From Streptomyces sp. AC558_RSS880 (lineage in GTDB: Bacteria; Actinomycetota; Actinomycetes; Streptomycetales; Streptomycetaceae): a stretch of 64,000 nt of DNA. Of this stretch, positions 1-8,721 are shown in pieces. The notes beneath the pieces were generated by a model, which was given only the letters and a program-made list of their open reading frames with translations, had not been told where the DNA came from and ran no database searches. The stretch is from contig NZ_JAGMUJ010000013.1 in the NCBI RefSeq assembly GCF_019049255.1, forward strand, positions 17,432 through 81,431, given 5' to 3'. Within the stretch, counting starts at the first letter, position 1; every line of letters starts with the position of its first letter. The position numbers and the translations under genes are program-made.

Positions 1-514
1 TGGTCACTCCGGCGAGCGGTGCCCGTACCTGGACCCCGAGGGACGCCTTCAGCTCCCCGCCGAGCGCCGACCACACGTCGGCGGCGGCCGGGGCGTCCAT
101 CCCGGTCCCGGCGGTGTCCAGGCCCACGGTCAGGCCGAGTTCGGCGAGCGAGCCGGTGAGCAGCCCCGAGGGCAGCACGTCGTGGGCCACCAGGGTGCCG
201 AGCACCTGGGACAGCAGCCGGTGCTCGTCCTGCGGACGGCTCGCCCACGCCGTGACGAGGTACGTCAGCTGGAACCAGCGCGGCGGGGAGCGCCGGGCGA
301 CGAGGTGTCCGTCCTCGTCGTACACCTCCCCGGCGCCGGTGCCGCGCCGCAGGGCGTCCTCCCGGATGTCGTACAGGAAGACGCAGACGGTCGGGGCGCT
401 GCGCCGCGCCGCCCAGTCCCGGGTGGGGGCGTCGAAGACCACGTCGACGCCCGACGCCTCAAGCCCGCTCCCGGCGAGCAGCCGGCGCAGCCCCTCGTCG
501 ACCTCGTGGATCAC
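1..514 (-). CDS. DUF4255 (Pvc16 N-terminal-like) protein of a contractile injection system, 3'-truncated by window edge
   Basis: Reading leftward from a GTG at 514, the translation begins VIHEVDEGLRRLL and continues for 171 codons to the window edge. Features such as the VIHEVDEGL opening, a central FLYDIRED and a PRWFQLTYLVTAWA segment followed by a region around LLSQVLGTLVAHDVLP match the DUF4255 family. This family corresponds to the N-terminal domain of Pvc16, a cap or terminator component of extracellular contractile injection systems (established knowledge). The GTG overlaps the TGA of the upstream exported propeller gene by 4 bases (511-514), so translational coupling is likely. Sheath, tube and baseplate genes would be expected to the left of position 1 and are not visible. 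The start is well supported by the overlap; the C-terminus is missing. Confidence 0.8.
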   Translation of the reverse strand, partial: MIHEVDEGLRRLLAGSGLEASGVDVVFDAPTRDWAARRSAPTVCVFLYDIREDALRRGTGAGEVYDEDGHLVARRSPPRWFQLTYLVTAWASRPQDEHRLLSQVLGTLVAHDVLPSGLLTGSLAELGLTVGLDTAGTGMDAPAAADVWSALGGELKASLGVQVRAPLAGVT

Positions 515-3500
515 CGGCGGGTCACCTCGTCCGGCGGCTGCACGCTGCCGCTGACGACCAGGAAGTCGGTCTTCACCGGGGAGAATCCGGGGCCGCTGGC
601 CGTGATGACGCGCGGTCCGGTCTGGTCCTTGGCGAGGATGAGCAGCTGGCCGGTGAACGTGCCGTTCGCCAGCGGGACGGTCGGCGCCGCCGCCGCGGTG
701 ATCCCCGGCTTCCACTTGAACCGCACCGGCGCTCCCGGCGGGAAGTCCTTGCCGCGCACGGAGGTGACGAAGCCGGGCTTGCCGATCTCCGGCACCGCGA
801 CGATGCGCGGCTGGAGGACGCGCAGCCGCTGCCGGGCGGTGTTGTCGTTCTTGTCGGCGTCCGTGCCGGTGGTGGTGAGCACGCCGGTGACCTGGCCGGT
901 CATCGCCTTGTCCGGGCTGAGCACGACCCGTACGACAGTGCTCGCGCCCGGCGTGAGGTCGGGCAGCGCGCACACCCAGCTCCGGTCGCAGCCGGCCGGG
1001 CGCCCGCTGTTGGGCAGGCCGGCGGGCAGGCCGATGCGCAGCCGCAGTCCGGTGGCGAGCGCGTTGCGGCCGTTGCGGACGGTGTACGTCACCACGACGC
1101 GCCCGCCGACGTAGCCGGGGTTCGGCTGGGCGGTGACCCGCACCCCGGGACCGGCCTCGGGCTCCTCCGGCTCCGGAGGCACCGTGGGAGTCGGCGTCGG
1201 GGTCGGGGTCGCGGGCGGCGTGGGAGTCGGGGGCGCGGGCGGTGTGGGCGTCGGAGTCGGCGTAGGTGTGGGCGTGGGCGTCGGCGTGGCCTCGGCCACC
1301 GGCACCACGGTCCGGCCCGCGTTGTCGCTGGGCTGCGGGTCGATGACCGTACCGGTGACCAGCCAGTCGACCGGCGCGTCGCCGGGGACGACTCCGGTGA
1401 GCGTGACGTCCACCGGGACGGTGCTGCCGGGCTCCACCACGTCGAGGTCGCACTGGAGGGAGGCCGCGTCGCAGGGGTCGCCGGACCAACTGATCCGGGT
1501 GACCTGCACGCCGGCCGGCGGGGCGATGGTCAGACGGGTGCCGGGGGAGGCGGCGGGGCCGTTGTTGACCACCTCGACGGTGACCGTGGTGGTGTCGCCG
1601 ACGGTGACCCGCGGGGCGGTGCCGGGTACCCGGACGGCGAGGTCCACGGACTGCTGGACGGCGGGTTCCTTCTGCCGGCCCGCGAGGTCGCCGGTGAGCG
1701 CGGTGATGTCACCGGAGGCGATGTCGAGGAGGTTCAGCTTCTCGGGGCTGTTGACCGCGACCGCGGCGCGGGAGCTGAACACGAGCCCCTTGCCGTCGGC
1801 GGTCCAGGCGGCGTCGCGGGGCTGGTGCGGGCCGGTGACCGAGGTGTCCGGCAGCTCCCGGCCGCAGGCGCCGGGCAGGCCGCGGGCGGCGGTCGGCAGC
1901 AGGACCCGGCAGGTGTCGCCGGTCAGGGAGGTCAGCAGGATGCCGTTCTCCTCATCGATCAGGCCGGCGCCGTTCTTGCGGTTGAAGGCGATGCCGCGGC
2001 CGTCCGGGGAGAACGCAGGGCTGTCGTCGATGACCTCGCAGTCGTCCGGGCAGTTCTCCTTGCTCAGGTCGTCCTGCTGGGACAGGCCGTCCTGCTGGGA
2101 CAGGTCGTCCACCGACACGGTCCACACGTGCTTGTTGCCGCCGACCCCGTTGATCTCCTCGGCGCGGGTGAAGGCCAGGGTGGTGCCGTCGGGGGACCAG
2201 GTGGGCTGGGCGTCCCGGCCGGTGAGCTCTCCGTCCGGCGGGACGACCTTGCCGATGATCTCGCCGCTGGCGACGTCCGCGATGAGGATGTGGCTGTCTC
2301 CGCCGACGCCGCCGGGCGAGGTCCGGGTGAAGGCGAGGTACTTGCCGTCCGGGGAGAACGCCGGGTCGGTGTCCCAGTCCGTGTCGGCGCGTCCCTCGAG
2401 CTCCATGGGCGCCGGGTTGGAGCCGTCGGCGTCCACCGTCCAGATCCGCTGGATCCGTTGGCCGGCGGCGTTGGTCTCGAAGCGGGTGACGACGATCCGG
2501 CGGCCGTCGGGCGTGTAGCTCTGCCGTTCGGTCCACGGGTCGTAGCCGGACCCGGGATCGAACAGCGGGTCCTTGGCGGCGTCGATGTTGGTGTCGGCCT
2601 CCGGATCCTCGTTGAGGATCGTCAGCCCCAGGTCGCGGGGGTCGGAGCCGTCCGCCCGGGCGTCCTGGAGCGTCACCACGTGCGGGCCGGCCGCGGAGGT
2701 GCGCTCGACCACCGCTTTGCCGCCGTCGAGGGGGCCGAGCCAGGTGGGCGAGAGGACGTCCCGGTTCTCGTTGAGCACCAGCGAGGGGACCCGGTCGGAG
2801 TGGGCGGTGGACCGGAACACGTGGTCCCAGTCGCCCTCGCACTCACAGGTGGTCTCGGGGCTGAGGAACACCAGACCGTCCCCGTCGGGCAGCCACGCTG
2901 CCCCGTGGGCACGCCAGCCGGCCCTCGCGCCCCCGAACAGCGGCTCGTCGACCGTCCCGTTCGTGGGCGGCTCGTCGACCGTCCGGTTCGTGATCCGCAA
3001 CCGGCGCACGGACTTCCCGTCCTCGGTCGTGGTGACGGTGTACGCGATCCAGTCGCGGTTGACGTCGTCGTCGACCGGGTTCCACGCCGGTTCGGAGGCG
3101 GTGCCGTTCGCGGGGTCGGTGATCCGGGTGGCGATGCCGTCGTACAGGTCCCGTACGTAGATCTGCCGGCCGGCCGACGAGTCGACGTCGGAGGCGTACG
3201 CGATGCGCTTCCCGTCGGGGGAGACCGTCGGGTCCTCCTCGTCGGCGTTCGGGGTGTTGGTCAGCGGGGTCAGACCGGTGCCGACGGTGCCGTCGGTGCG
3301 CACCAGCCACAGGTCGCGCTGCGTCCCGCCGCCCGCGGCGGGCTCGGCCGCGTCGAACACCACGAACCGCCCGTCGAACGTCAGTTGGGGGTGCGCCGCG
3401 TCCATGCCGGTGGTGAGCCGCCGTACCGAACCGTCGGCGGCCCGCAGGTAGATCTGCGGGTTCTTCTCGTCGCGGCGGCTGGCGAAGACCAATTGGTCGC

Positions 3501-3789
3501 CGAGGGCGGACGGCTGCACGTCGTAGTGGGCCGGACCCTCGTCGGAGGAGGCCGGATCCTCGTCGGGCAGTGCGGTGCTGGAGGTGGTGGTGGTGGCCTG
3601 GCCGAGACTGCGGTGCCCGGTACCGGCGTACGCGATCCGGGTCTGGGCGGCGTCCGCCGCGGCCGTCGCCTGCGGCTCGGCGCTGCCCGGACCGGCCGCC
3701 GCCGTCACCCCGAGGAGGGGGATGACCAGCAGCAGCGACATGCCGAGTCTCCCCAGGCGGTACCGCCCGCCGGAGCCAGCGGTTTCCAT
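511..3789 (-). CDS. Exported TolB/WD40-like (PD40) beta-propeller protein with DUF11/CARDB-like and Pro-Thr linker domains
   Basis: About 1092 residues from ATG 3789, which has an AAGGGGA ribosome site five bases upstream. An N-terminal signal-like segment (basic stretch, then MSLLLVIPLLGVTAAAGPGSA) implies export. Residues from about 70 to 700 carry repeated TolB-type motifs such as SPDGKRIAYAS, SPDGKYLAFTR and SPDGTTLAFTR, typical of a PD40 beta-propeller. Then come two DUF11/CARDB-like Ig folds (TVTVEVVNNGPAASPG and VVVTYTVRNGRNALATG) separated by a long Pro-Thr repeat, and an IPT/TIG-like end (GKPGFVTSVRGKDFPPG). It is coupled by a GTGA overlap to the DUF4255 gene, so it probably belongs to the eCIS operon. 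Its role (surface anchor, binding or effector-associated) cannot be read from sequence. The open frame extends to 3882, but the upstream part lacks a convincing start. Confidence 0.82.
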   Translation of the reverse strand: METAGSGGRYRLGRLGMSLLLVIPLLGVTAAAGPGSAEPQATAAADAAQTRIAYAGTGHRSLGQATTTTSSTALPDEDPASSDEGPAHYDVQPSALGDQLVFASRRDEKNPQIYLRAADGSVRRLTTGMDAAHPQLTFDGRFVVFDAAEPAAGGGTQRDLWLVRTDGTVGTGLTPLTNTPNADEEDPTVSPDGKRIAYASDVDSSAGRQIYVRDLYDGIATRITDPANGTASEPAWNPVDDDVNRDWIAYTVTTTEDGKSVRRLRITNRTVDEPPTNGTVDEPLFGGARAGWRAHGAAWLPDGDGLVFLSPETTCECEGDWDHVFRSTAHSDRVPSLVLNENRDVLSPTWLGPLDGGKAVVERTSAAGPHVVTLQDARADGSDPRDLGLTILNEDPEADTNIDAAKDPLFDPGSGYDPWTERQSYTPDGRRIVVTRFETNAAGQRIQRIWTVDADGSNPAPMELEGRADTDWDTDPAFSPDGKYLAFTRTSPGGVGGDSHILIADVASGEIIGKVVPPDGELTGRDAQPTWSPDGTTLAFTRAEEINGVGGNKHVWTVSVDDLSQQDGLSQQDDLSKENCPDDCEVIDDSPAFSPDGRGIAFNRKNGAGLIDEENGILLTSLTGDTCRVLLPTAARGLPGACGRELPDTSVTGPHQPRDAAWTADGKGLVFSSRAAVAVNSPEKLNLLDIASGDITALTGDLAGRQKEPAVQQSVDLAVRVPGTAPRVTVGDTTTVTVEVVNNGPAASPGTRLTIAPPAGVQVTRISWSGDPCDAASLQCDLDVVEPGSTVPVDVTLTGVVPGDAPVDWLVTGTVIDPQPSDNAGRTVVPVAEATPTPTPTPTPTPTPTPPAPPTPTPPATPTPTPTPTVPPEPEEPEAGPGVRVTAQPNPGYVGGRVVVTYTVRNGRNALATGLRLRIGLPAGLPNSGRPAGCDRSWVCALPDLTPGASTVVRVVLSPDKAMTGQVTGVLTTTGTDADKNDNTARQRLRVLQPRIVAVPEIGKPGFVTSVRGKDFPPGAPVRFKWKPGITAAAAPTVPLANGTFTGQLLILAKDQTGPRVITASGPGFSPVKTDFLVVSGSVQPPDEVTRR

Positions 3790-3957
3790 CACGGTCCCCT
3801 TCGCAGTCTGGTGCGGCATCTGGATGTGCCCTCGCCACCGTGCACCGGCCGCGCGCACGGCGGCAGGGCGGTGGGGCCGCATCCGGGGGAAGCACGGGGT
3901 GTGCTTTCGGGCAGCGCGGGGTTCCCCGGCGTCGTCGACGGGGTCGCCCGGCGGGCC

Positions 3958-4680
3958 TCAGATCAGCCCGTTGCGCAGCGCGTAGCCCACGGCGTGCGCC
4001 CGGTTGCGCAGTTGCAGCCGGGTGATGACCTCGTGCAGGACGTTCTTCACGGTGCGTTCGGAGTACGAGGTCTTGCGGGCTATCTCCGCCGTGTCCAGTC
4101 CCTCCGACACCAGGCGCAGCATGTCCGCCTCGCGCGTGGTGAGGGTGGACAGGGACAGGGCGCCGGGGTCGAGCGCGGAGCGCTGGAGGCTGCCGACGTG
4201 GTTGAGCAGTTCGCCGAGCAGGTCGCCGGGCAGCATTCCCTCGCCGTTGCCCGTCGCCAGGACCAGGCGCAGCAGCTGGTCCTGATCGGCCTCGGCGCGG
4301 CGCAGCACGGCCGCCACACCGCACTCGATGACGCGTTGCAGCCCGCCGGCCCCGAGGGTGCCTATCACCAGGCCGGTGCGGGTGGCGCTGTTGTGCCGCA
4401 GCCGGTTGAGCAGGGCGGCCACGTCGTCGTCGACGGTGTCGACCACCACCAGGGACACCTGGGCCGAGTCGGCGTCGTCGGCGTCGACCAGGTCGATCTC
4501 GGGGCGGTGCCGCAACTGCTGGACGACGCCCACGCGCAGCACGGGGTCGGCGGCGTAGACGGCCAGGGTCATTCGGGTCGGGCGCTCGGAGCGAGAGCTG
4601 CGGAGGGCCGAGCCGGCCCGGACGAAGTCACGGGGTGCGGTGTCGGACGAGGCAGATCTGTTCTCTTCTACGTGGAGCAT
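3958..4680 (-). CDS. LuxR/NarL-type HTH transcriptional regulator without phospho-acceptor pocket
   Basis: About 240 residues from ATG 4680. The C-terminus (LTTREADMLRLVSEGLDTAEIARKTSYSERTVKNVLHEVITRLQLRNR) is a classic GerE/LuxR DNA-binding domain. The N-terminal half resembles a receiver fold (LAVYAADPVLRVGVVQQLR, VSLVVVDTVDD, TGLVIGTLG), but it lacks the usual acidic pair and the Thr-Lys signature, so it looks like an atypical receiver. It lies between the exported propeller gene (same strand, starting 168 bp beyond its stop) and the divergent COG1470-like gene. That position suggests it controls the injection-system block, which is an inference. An open frame extends to 4737; ATG 4680 was chosen because an AGGTAG-like site precedes it and the residues after it look coding. 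Confidence 0.8.
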   Translation of the reverse strand: MLHVEENRSASSDTAPRDFVRAGSALRSSRSERPTRMTLAVYAADPVLRVGVVQQLRHRPEIDLVDADDADSAQVSLVVVDTVDDDVAALLNRLRHNSATRTGLVIGTLGAGGLQRVIECGVAAVLRRAEADQDQLLRLVLATGNGEGMLPGDLLGELLNHVGSLQRSALDPGALSLSTLTTREADMLRLVSEGLDTAEIARKTSYSERTVKNVLHEVITRLQLRNRAHAVGYALRNGLI

Positions 4681-4884
4681 GGGGCTACCTGTTTCATGAG
4701 TCGGTGGGGGGTAAGGAATGCAAGGTGAGGCGATCACGGGGTGGGGGTGCGCGAGAGGCGGCTCGCCACATTAAGGACCCACCGTTACAGGGGAGTTGAC
4801 ATTGGCTGGCCGGGCAGCGTCACTGCCCGCGCGTTGCCCTCGCGTTCCTGGCCGCGCCTCCGGGCGCGCTCCTACGGTGAGGGC
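4681..4884. promoter_or_regulatory. Divergent intergenic region between LuxR-type regulator and COG1470-like gene
   Basis: This 204-bp space separates two divergently read genes and must contain both promoters. It includes a relatively AT-rich stretch near 4760-4805 around ttaaggacccaccgttacag. No clear palindrome is visible by eye. A binding site for the adjacent LuxR-type protein would be expected here, but none can be assigned. Confidence 0.4.
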
Positions 4885-6243
4885 GTGACGCCTTCCACAG
4901 CCTCTTCCGGTCCCGGTGCGCCCGGCCTCGACATCCCGGCCGTGACGGTGACTCCGGGCGACATCGCCACCACCACCCTGACGGTGCGCAACGACAGCGA
5001 CATCGTCGAGGCGTACGACCTGAGGGTCGTCGGGGACTGCGCCGCCTGGACCACGGTGGAACCGGCGCGCGTCTCCCTGTATCCCGGCACCTCCGAGACG
5101 GTGACGCTCCGTCTGGAGCCGCCGCGGTCCCCGGAGATCCGGGCCGGCGAGATGCCCCTCGGCGTGCGGGTGCTGCCCAACGAGCACCCCGACGCGGTAC
5201 GGGTCCTCGAGACCACCGTGCACATCGGGGAGTTCCACGAGCTCAAGACCGAGCTGTCCCCGCGCCGCCGGCGCGGCTGGCTGCGCGGCCGCTACCGGCT
5301 GGCCGTACGCAACCAGGGCAACACCGCCGTACAGGTGCGCTTCACCCCCGGACAGGCGGGCGAGGAGCTGGGGTTCGCCTTCGCCCCGGCGCAGCCGAAG
5401 CTGGAGCCCGGCGAGTCGGCGGAGGTCGGACTGCGGGTCCGTACCGCCAAGCCGGTGTGGTTCGGCGACCCCGTGGTGTGGCCGTTCACCGTGGACACCA
5501 CGGAGGCCGGCGACCAGGAGGAGCCGGCGGAGTCCCGCTGGGACGATCCCGTCGCACGGCCGCCGCTGGACGCGGAGTTCGTCCAGATCCCGATCTTCCC
5601 CAAGTGGCTGCTGATACTGCTCGCCGCGCTGCTCGCGCTGTTGCTCGCCTGGTTCACGCTGGTCCGTCCCGCGGTGCGCAGCGCCGCCGAGGAGGCGGCC
5701 ACCGAGGCGGTCCAGCCGCGGCCGACGCCGGCCGGGGAGCAGGAGGCCGCCGGAGACCCTCCCGGCACCGGCGCGGACAGCCGGCCCGGAGGCGGCGGCC
5801 AGGAGTCGGGGGCGGAGGCGGGCGCGGCCGGGTCGGGCGGCGACGGAAGCGGCTCCCCGGCCGGGGGCGGCACCACGGCCGGCGGCCAGCAGAGCTCGGC
5901 GACCATCGACCTGAAGACGGGCACCGGGGCGCCCGGGACCGGTACCTACAAGGTGCCCGAGAACAGCGTCTTCGGGGTCACCGACATCGTCGTCGCCAAC
6001 TTCCAGGGCGACGAGGGCGTGATGACCATCTCCTTCGGCGACCGCAAGATCACCACGATCGCGCTGGAGACGTTCCGCAACCAGGACTACCACTGGGTCA
6101 CCCCCATCAAGATCCCCGAGAACGACACGGTGACCATCAACGTGACCTGCGCGAAGCCCGGTACACCGGCCACGGGTCGTCAGGCGTCGGAGTGCCACGA
6201 GGTCCTGAACGTGAGCGGAGTACTCAGTACCACCACGCAATGA
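4885..6243 (+). CDS. Membrane protein with COG1470-like (NEW3/Ig-like) domains
   Basis: About 452 residues from GTG 4885, with a GGTGAGG site just upstream. Two Ig-like repeats of the type seen in COG1470/NPCBM-associated proteins occur near residues 15-110 (VTVTPGDIATTTLTVRNDSDIVEAYDL) and 115-215 (RYRLAVRNQGNTAVQVRF). A single transmembrane helix follows (WLLILLAALLALLLAWFTLV, around residues 240-260), then a Gly/Ala/Pro-rich linker and a C-terminal beta domain of about 120 residues. From the hydrophobicity pattern the N-terminal Ig part would be cytoplasmic. Similar membrane proteins occur in actinobacterial eCIS loci (recalled), so it is assigned to the injection-system neighbourhood. No enzymatic motif is seen. 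Confidence 0.75.
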   Translation: MTPSTASSGPGAPGLDIPAVTVTPGDIATTTLTVRNDSDIVEAYDLRVVGDCAAWTTVEPARVSLYPGTSETVTLRLEPPRSPEIRAGEMPLGVRVLPNEHPDAVRVLETTVHIGEFHELKTELSPRRRRGWLRGRYRLAVRNQGNTAVQVRFTPGQAGEELGFAFAPAQPKLEPGESAEVGLRVRTAKPVWFGDPVVWPFTVDTTEAGDQEEPAESRWDDPVARPPLDAEFVQIPIFPKWLLILLAALLALLLAWFTLVRPAVRSAAEEAATEAVQPRPTPAGEQEAAGDPPGTGADSRPGGGGQESGAEAGAAGSGGDGSGSPAGGGTTAGGQQSSATIDLKTGTGAPGTGTYKVPENSVFGVTDIVVANFQGDEGVMTISFGDRKITTIALETFRNQDYHWVTPIKIPENDTVTINVTCAKPGTPATGRQASECHEVLNVSGVLSTTTQ

Positions 6244-6398
6244 ATCGGATGTTCTACTTCCGAACTCATCCTCGATCAGTGGCGACTGCATCCGTAAAGC
6301 GTCGAATGCCTTTCGGCCTGAAATCGATAACCTTGGTCTCAAAACCGGCATCCGACCACAGGGGCCCCGTAGGGCACGGACCTCTGACGGAGTGGTGA

Positions 6399-6432
6399 CG
6401 TGGGCGGCGGATCACCCGATCCGCCGCCCACG
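6399..6432. terminator. Hairpin terminator after COG1470-like gene
   Basis: Perfect 14-bp stem (6399-6412 with 6419-6432) and a six-base loop, GC-rich, located 156 bp past the stop of the plus-strand gene. Streptomyces terminators commonly lack a U-tract. It lies between convergent genes and may work in both directions. Confidence 0.7.
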
Positions 6433-6470
6433 CGCATCCGGCGCGGCCGTGCGCGGGCACTCGTCACCGG

Positions 6471-6511
6471 CGGTGCACGGCTCGACGCGCTCGCCGGCGA
6501 GCCGTGCACCG
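6471..6511. terminator. Second hairpin terminator between convergent genes
   Basis: Perfect 14-bp stem (6471-6484 with 6498-6511) around a 13-base loop. It sits 24 bp past the TAG of the minus-strand membrane protein ending at 6535, so it probably terminates that transcript. With the hairpin at 6399 it forms a bidirectional termination zone. Confidence 0.7.
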
Positions 6512-6534
6512 CGACGGCGGGTCACACGGGTGCG

Positions 6535-7461
6535 CTACGGGCGGTTGCCACCCGGGTTACCGGGCTTCCCCGTGCTGCCGTCCGGGACGTTGCCCGCGGC
6601 GTCGGGGCCGGTGCCCACGGCGTCCGGGACGTTGCCCGCGGTCCCCGAGCCGTTGCCCGCGTCGCGCGTGGCGTTGTCGCCCGGGACGTCGCCCCCCGGA
6701 ACGCCGGAGAGGCCGTTCCCGGACCGGTCGGCCGAACCCTCGTCCTTCTTCTCCGGCGCCCGGGTGCCGGCGGACCGCTCCTCGGCCCCCGCCGCCCCTC
6801 CCAGCCGCTCGGCGCAGTAGGCGTCGACGTTCGCCGCACCGCCCGCCGCCTCCGTCAGCCGCTCCCAGGCCGCCGAGTCCAGCGCCTTGCCGCGCCCCTG
6901 GACCTCTTCGTAGGCGCGGCAGGGGGCCTCGGTCTCCCCGGCGGCCCCCGGGAGGTCCGGCCGGCCGGTGCCGGCGCCCGGGCCCGGGCCCGGGCCCGGG
7001 CCCGCGGAGCCTCCGGTGGACGGGCCGGTGGTGCCGGGCGAGGGGGCGTGGGTGCGCCTGCCGTCCTCCGCCGGACCGTCCGTGGACGAGCCCGCCGCGC
7101 CGATGCCGGCGACCGCGACCCCGCTCAGGGTGAGACCGGCGACCACCACGGAGAGCGTGGCCTTCAGCGAGTGGCGGCCGAACCGGCTCCGCCGGGTCCG
7201 CCAGTCGTCCCGGCTCCGGGTGCGCGCGCCGTGCGCCCCCGCCTCCCGGGCGGCCAGGAACGCGGCGACGGCCCGCTGCTCGGCCCCGGCGTCCACGCCG
7301 CGGCGGATCAGCGCGGCGGCGAGCAGCGCCTCCAGGTCGGCGGCGTCGACGACCCGGCGCCCACCGGTGACGGGATCCGGACCGATGTGCCCGGACGGCG
7401 CGCCCTCAGGGTGCACACGCCGACGGCCGGCCGGCCCGTCGTCGTTCTGCCGTTCACCCAT
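6535..7461 (-). CDS. Putative membrane anti-sigma-like partner of the adjacent ECF sigma factor
   Basis: About 308 residues from ATG 7461. The N-terminal cytoplasmic part contains a helical segment (VDAADLEALLAAALIRRGVDAGAEQRAVAAFLAARE) and a basic patch (RTRSRDDWRTRRSRFGRHSLK). One transmembrane helix follows (ATLSVVVAGLTLSGVAVAGIGAAG), then a Gly/Pro/Thr-rich extracytoplasmic tail with a helical portion around residues 190-225. It lies downstream of an ECF sigma gene on the same strand, so an anti-sigma or signal-sensing role is inferred. The usual zinc-binding HxxxCxxC motif of ZAS anti-sigmas is not visible. The tail contains a run of Gly-Pro dipeptides encoded by a GCCCGG tandem repeat. 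Confidence 0.65.
   Translation of the reverse strand: MGERQNDDGPAGRRRVHPEGAPSGHIGPDPVTGGRRVVDAADLEALLAAALIRRGVDAGAEQRAVAAFLAAREAGAHGARTRSRDDWRTRRSRFGRHSLKATLSVVVAGLTLSGVAVAGIGAAGSSTDGPAEDGRRTHAPSPGTTGPSTGGSAGPGPGPGPGAGTGRPDLPGAAGETEAPCRAYEEVQGRGKALDSAAWERLTEAAGGAANVDAYCAERLGGAAGAEERSAGTRAPEKKDEGSADRSGNGLSGVPGGDVPGDNATRDAGNGSGTAGNVPDAVGTGPDAAGNVPDGSTGKPGNPGGNRP
6975..7003. repeat. GCCCGG hexanucleotide tandem repeat
   Basis: About four to five consecutive copies of GCCCGG inside the membrane protein gene encode a Gly-Pro dipeptide run in the extracytoplasmic linker. The repeat is in multiples of six, so copy-number changes would keep the frame. Confidence 0.75.
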
Positions 7462-7697
7462 GTCCGATCCCGTTCCTGCTCGTTCCACCTGATACATGCT
7501 GCCGACGCGGCCCGTCCGGCCCACCGCACCCGTGCGGGCCGGACGCGCGGGCGGTACCTCCCGGACCGACGGATACGTTCCGCATGTCCGGCCCGTTCAG
7601 CCGGCGGCCCTGGGGGGCCGTCGTGGACCGCCGGGTGCGGACGGCCCGGGTCGCGCGTCGCCGCGCCGACCGCCGTGTCCGCCGTCCCGGCCGACGT

Positions 7698-8402
7698 TCA
7701 TGTCGACTCACCCAGCGTCCGCGACGCCTCATCCGTCACACTCTCGGCGCCGAGCTGCTTCGCCAGCCGCTTCAGACCCCGGTACGCGGCCGTCCGCACC
7801 GCGCCCGGCCGCTTGCCGAGGACGCGGGCGGCGGCCGGGCCGTCGAGGCCGACGACCACCCGCAGCAGCACGGCCTCGGCCTGGTCGCGCGGCAGCCCGC
7901 CGACCAGTTCGAGGGCGTACTCGGTGGACATGGCCTCCATGGCCTGGTCGTGGGTGCTCTGCGGCCCGGGCAGCTCCAGGACGTCCTGTTCCAGCGTCGA
8001 CGGCCGGGGCCGTACCCGCTGCCGGCGCAGATGGTCCAGCGCCCGGTGCCGGGCGATGGTCGCCGTCCAGCCCCGGAACCCGGCCCCGTCGCCCTTGAAC
8101 CTCCCCAGGTCGCGGGCTATCTCCAGCCAGGCGTCCGACATCACGTCCTCGGCGTCGTCCCCGACGAGCCCGCGCACATAGGCGAGCAGGCCGGGCTGTA
8201 CGAGCCGGTAGGCCACGGCGAAGGCGGCCTCTTCCCCCTTCTGGGCCCGCGCGACGGCCGCGCCCAGTTCCCCGTCGTACGCCTGTGCGCGGCGGGGTTC
8301 CCCTCCGTGGCCCAAGAACTGTCCTCGTCCGTACCGAGCGCGTAGCGCACCGCTGTCGCTTGGCGTGAGCACGTCTGACGGTGCCCACACCCCCACGGTC
8401 AT
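7698..8402 (-). CDS. ECF-family RNA polymerase sigma factor
   Basis: About 234 residues from ATG 8402 (GTG 8429 and GTG 8372 are alternatives; none has a strong ribosome site). Region 2 is recognisable as AAVARAQKGEEAAFAVAYRLVQPGLLAYVRGLVGDDAEDVMSDAWLEIARDLGRFKGDGAGFRGWTATIARHRALDHLRRQ. Region 4 is LVGGLPRDQAEAVLLRVVVGLDGPAAARVLGKRPGAVRTAAYRGLKRLA. A poorly conserved N-terminal extension of about 60 residues precedes region 2. The membrane protein ending at 6535 follows on the same strand, 236 bp away. The target regulon is unknown; the neighbouring secreted amidase and hexosaminidase make a cell-envelope role plausible, which is inference only. Confidence 0.85.
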   Translation of the reverse strand: MTVGVWAPSDVLTPSDSGALRARYGRGQFLGHGGEPRRAQAYDGELGAAVARAQKGEEAAFAVAYRLVQPGLLAYVRGLVGDDAEDVMSDAWLEIARDLGRFKGDGAGFRGWTATIARHRALDHLRRQRVRPRPSTLEQDVLELPGPQSTHDQAMEAMSTEYALELVGGLPRDQAEAVLLRVVVGLDGPAAARVLGKRPGAVRTAAYRGLKRLAKQLGAESVTDEASRTLGEST

Positions 8403-8721
8403 CAGCGTCCGGCGCCACGAAAGTGTCACAGCTCGTCACACGCCTCGTGCGGCACGCGCGAGCGGGCCGGTCCGCCCGCGATCCCCGGGAACCGGGCGGC
8501 CGTCGGGCGGCGATCGCCACGGGCCGCGGACGTGGCGGTCACCACACGGTCAACTCACGGGATCCGTACAGCTTTTCGCCCTCTCGTACGTCCGTGGGGG
8601 TCCATCGGATCGCGCACGGATCCGGTGACTCCCCGTGTGACGTTTGGCCCACGCTCGGCGCTGAAGGAGTGCCATCTGTGGGACAGGTGGTGTCCATGTG
8701 TTTTTTCTAGGGGTGGGGTAA
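8403..8721. promoter_or_regulatory. Divergent promoter region between ECF sigma gene and amidase gene
   Basis: About 320 bp with no supportable gene. The part nearest the amidase start holds an unusual T6 run at about 8700-8706 and a GGTGGGG ribosome site immediately before the TTG at 8722. Promoters for both genes must lie here; no operator was identified. Confidence 0.35.

Noticed and set aside
1130..1300. Repetitive gtcggcgtcgggg-type region, possible array or minisatellite
   Set aside because: It encodes the Pro-Thr linker of the exported propeller protein in frame; there are no spacers, so it is not a CRISPR array.
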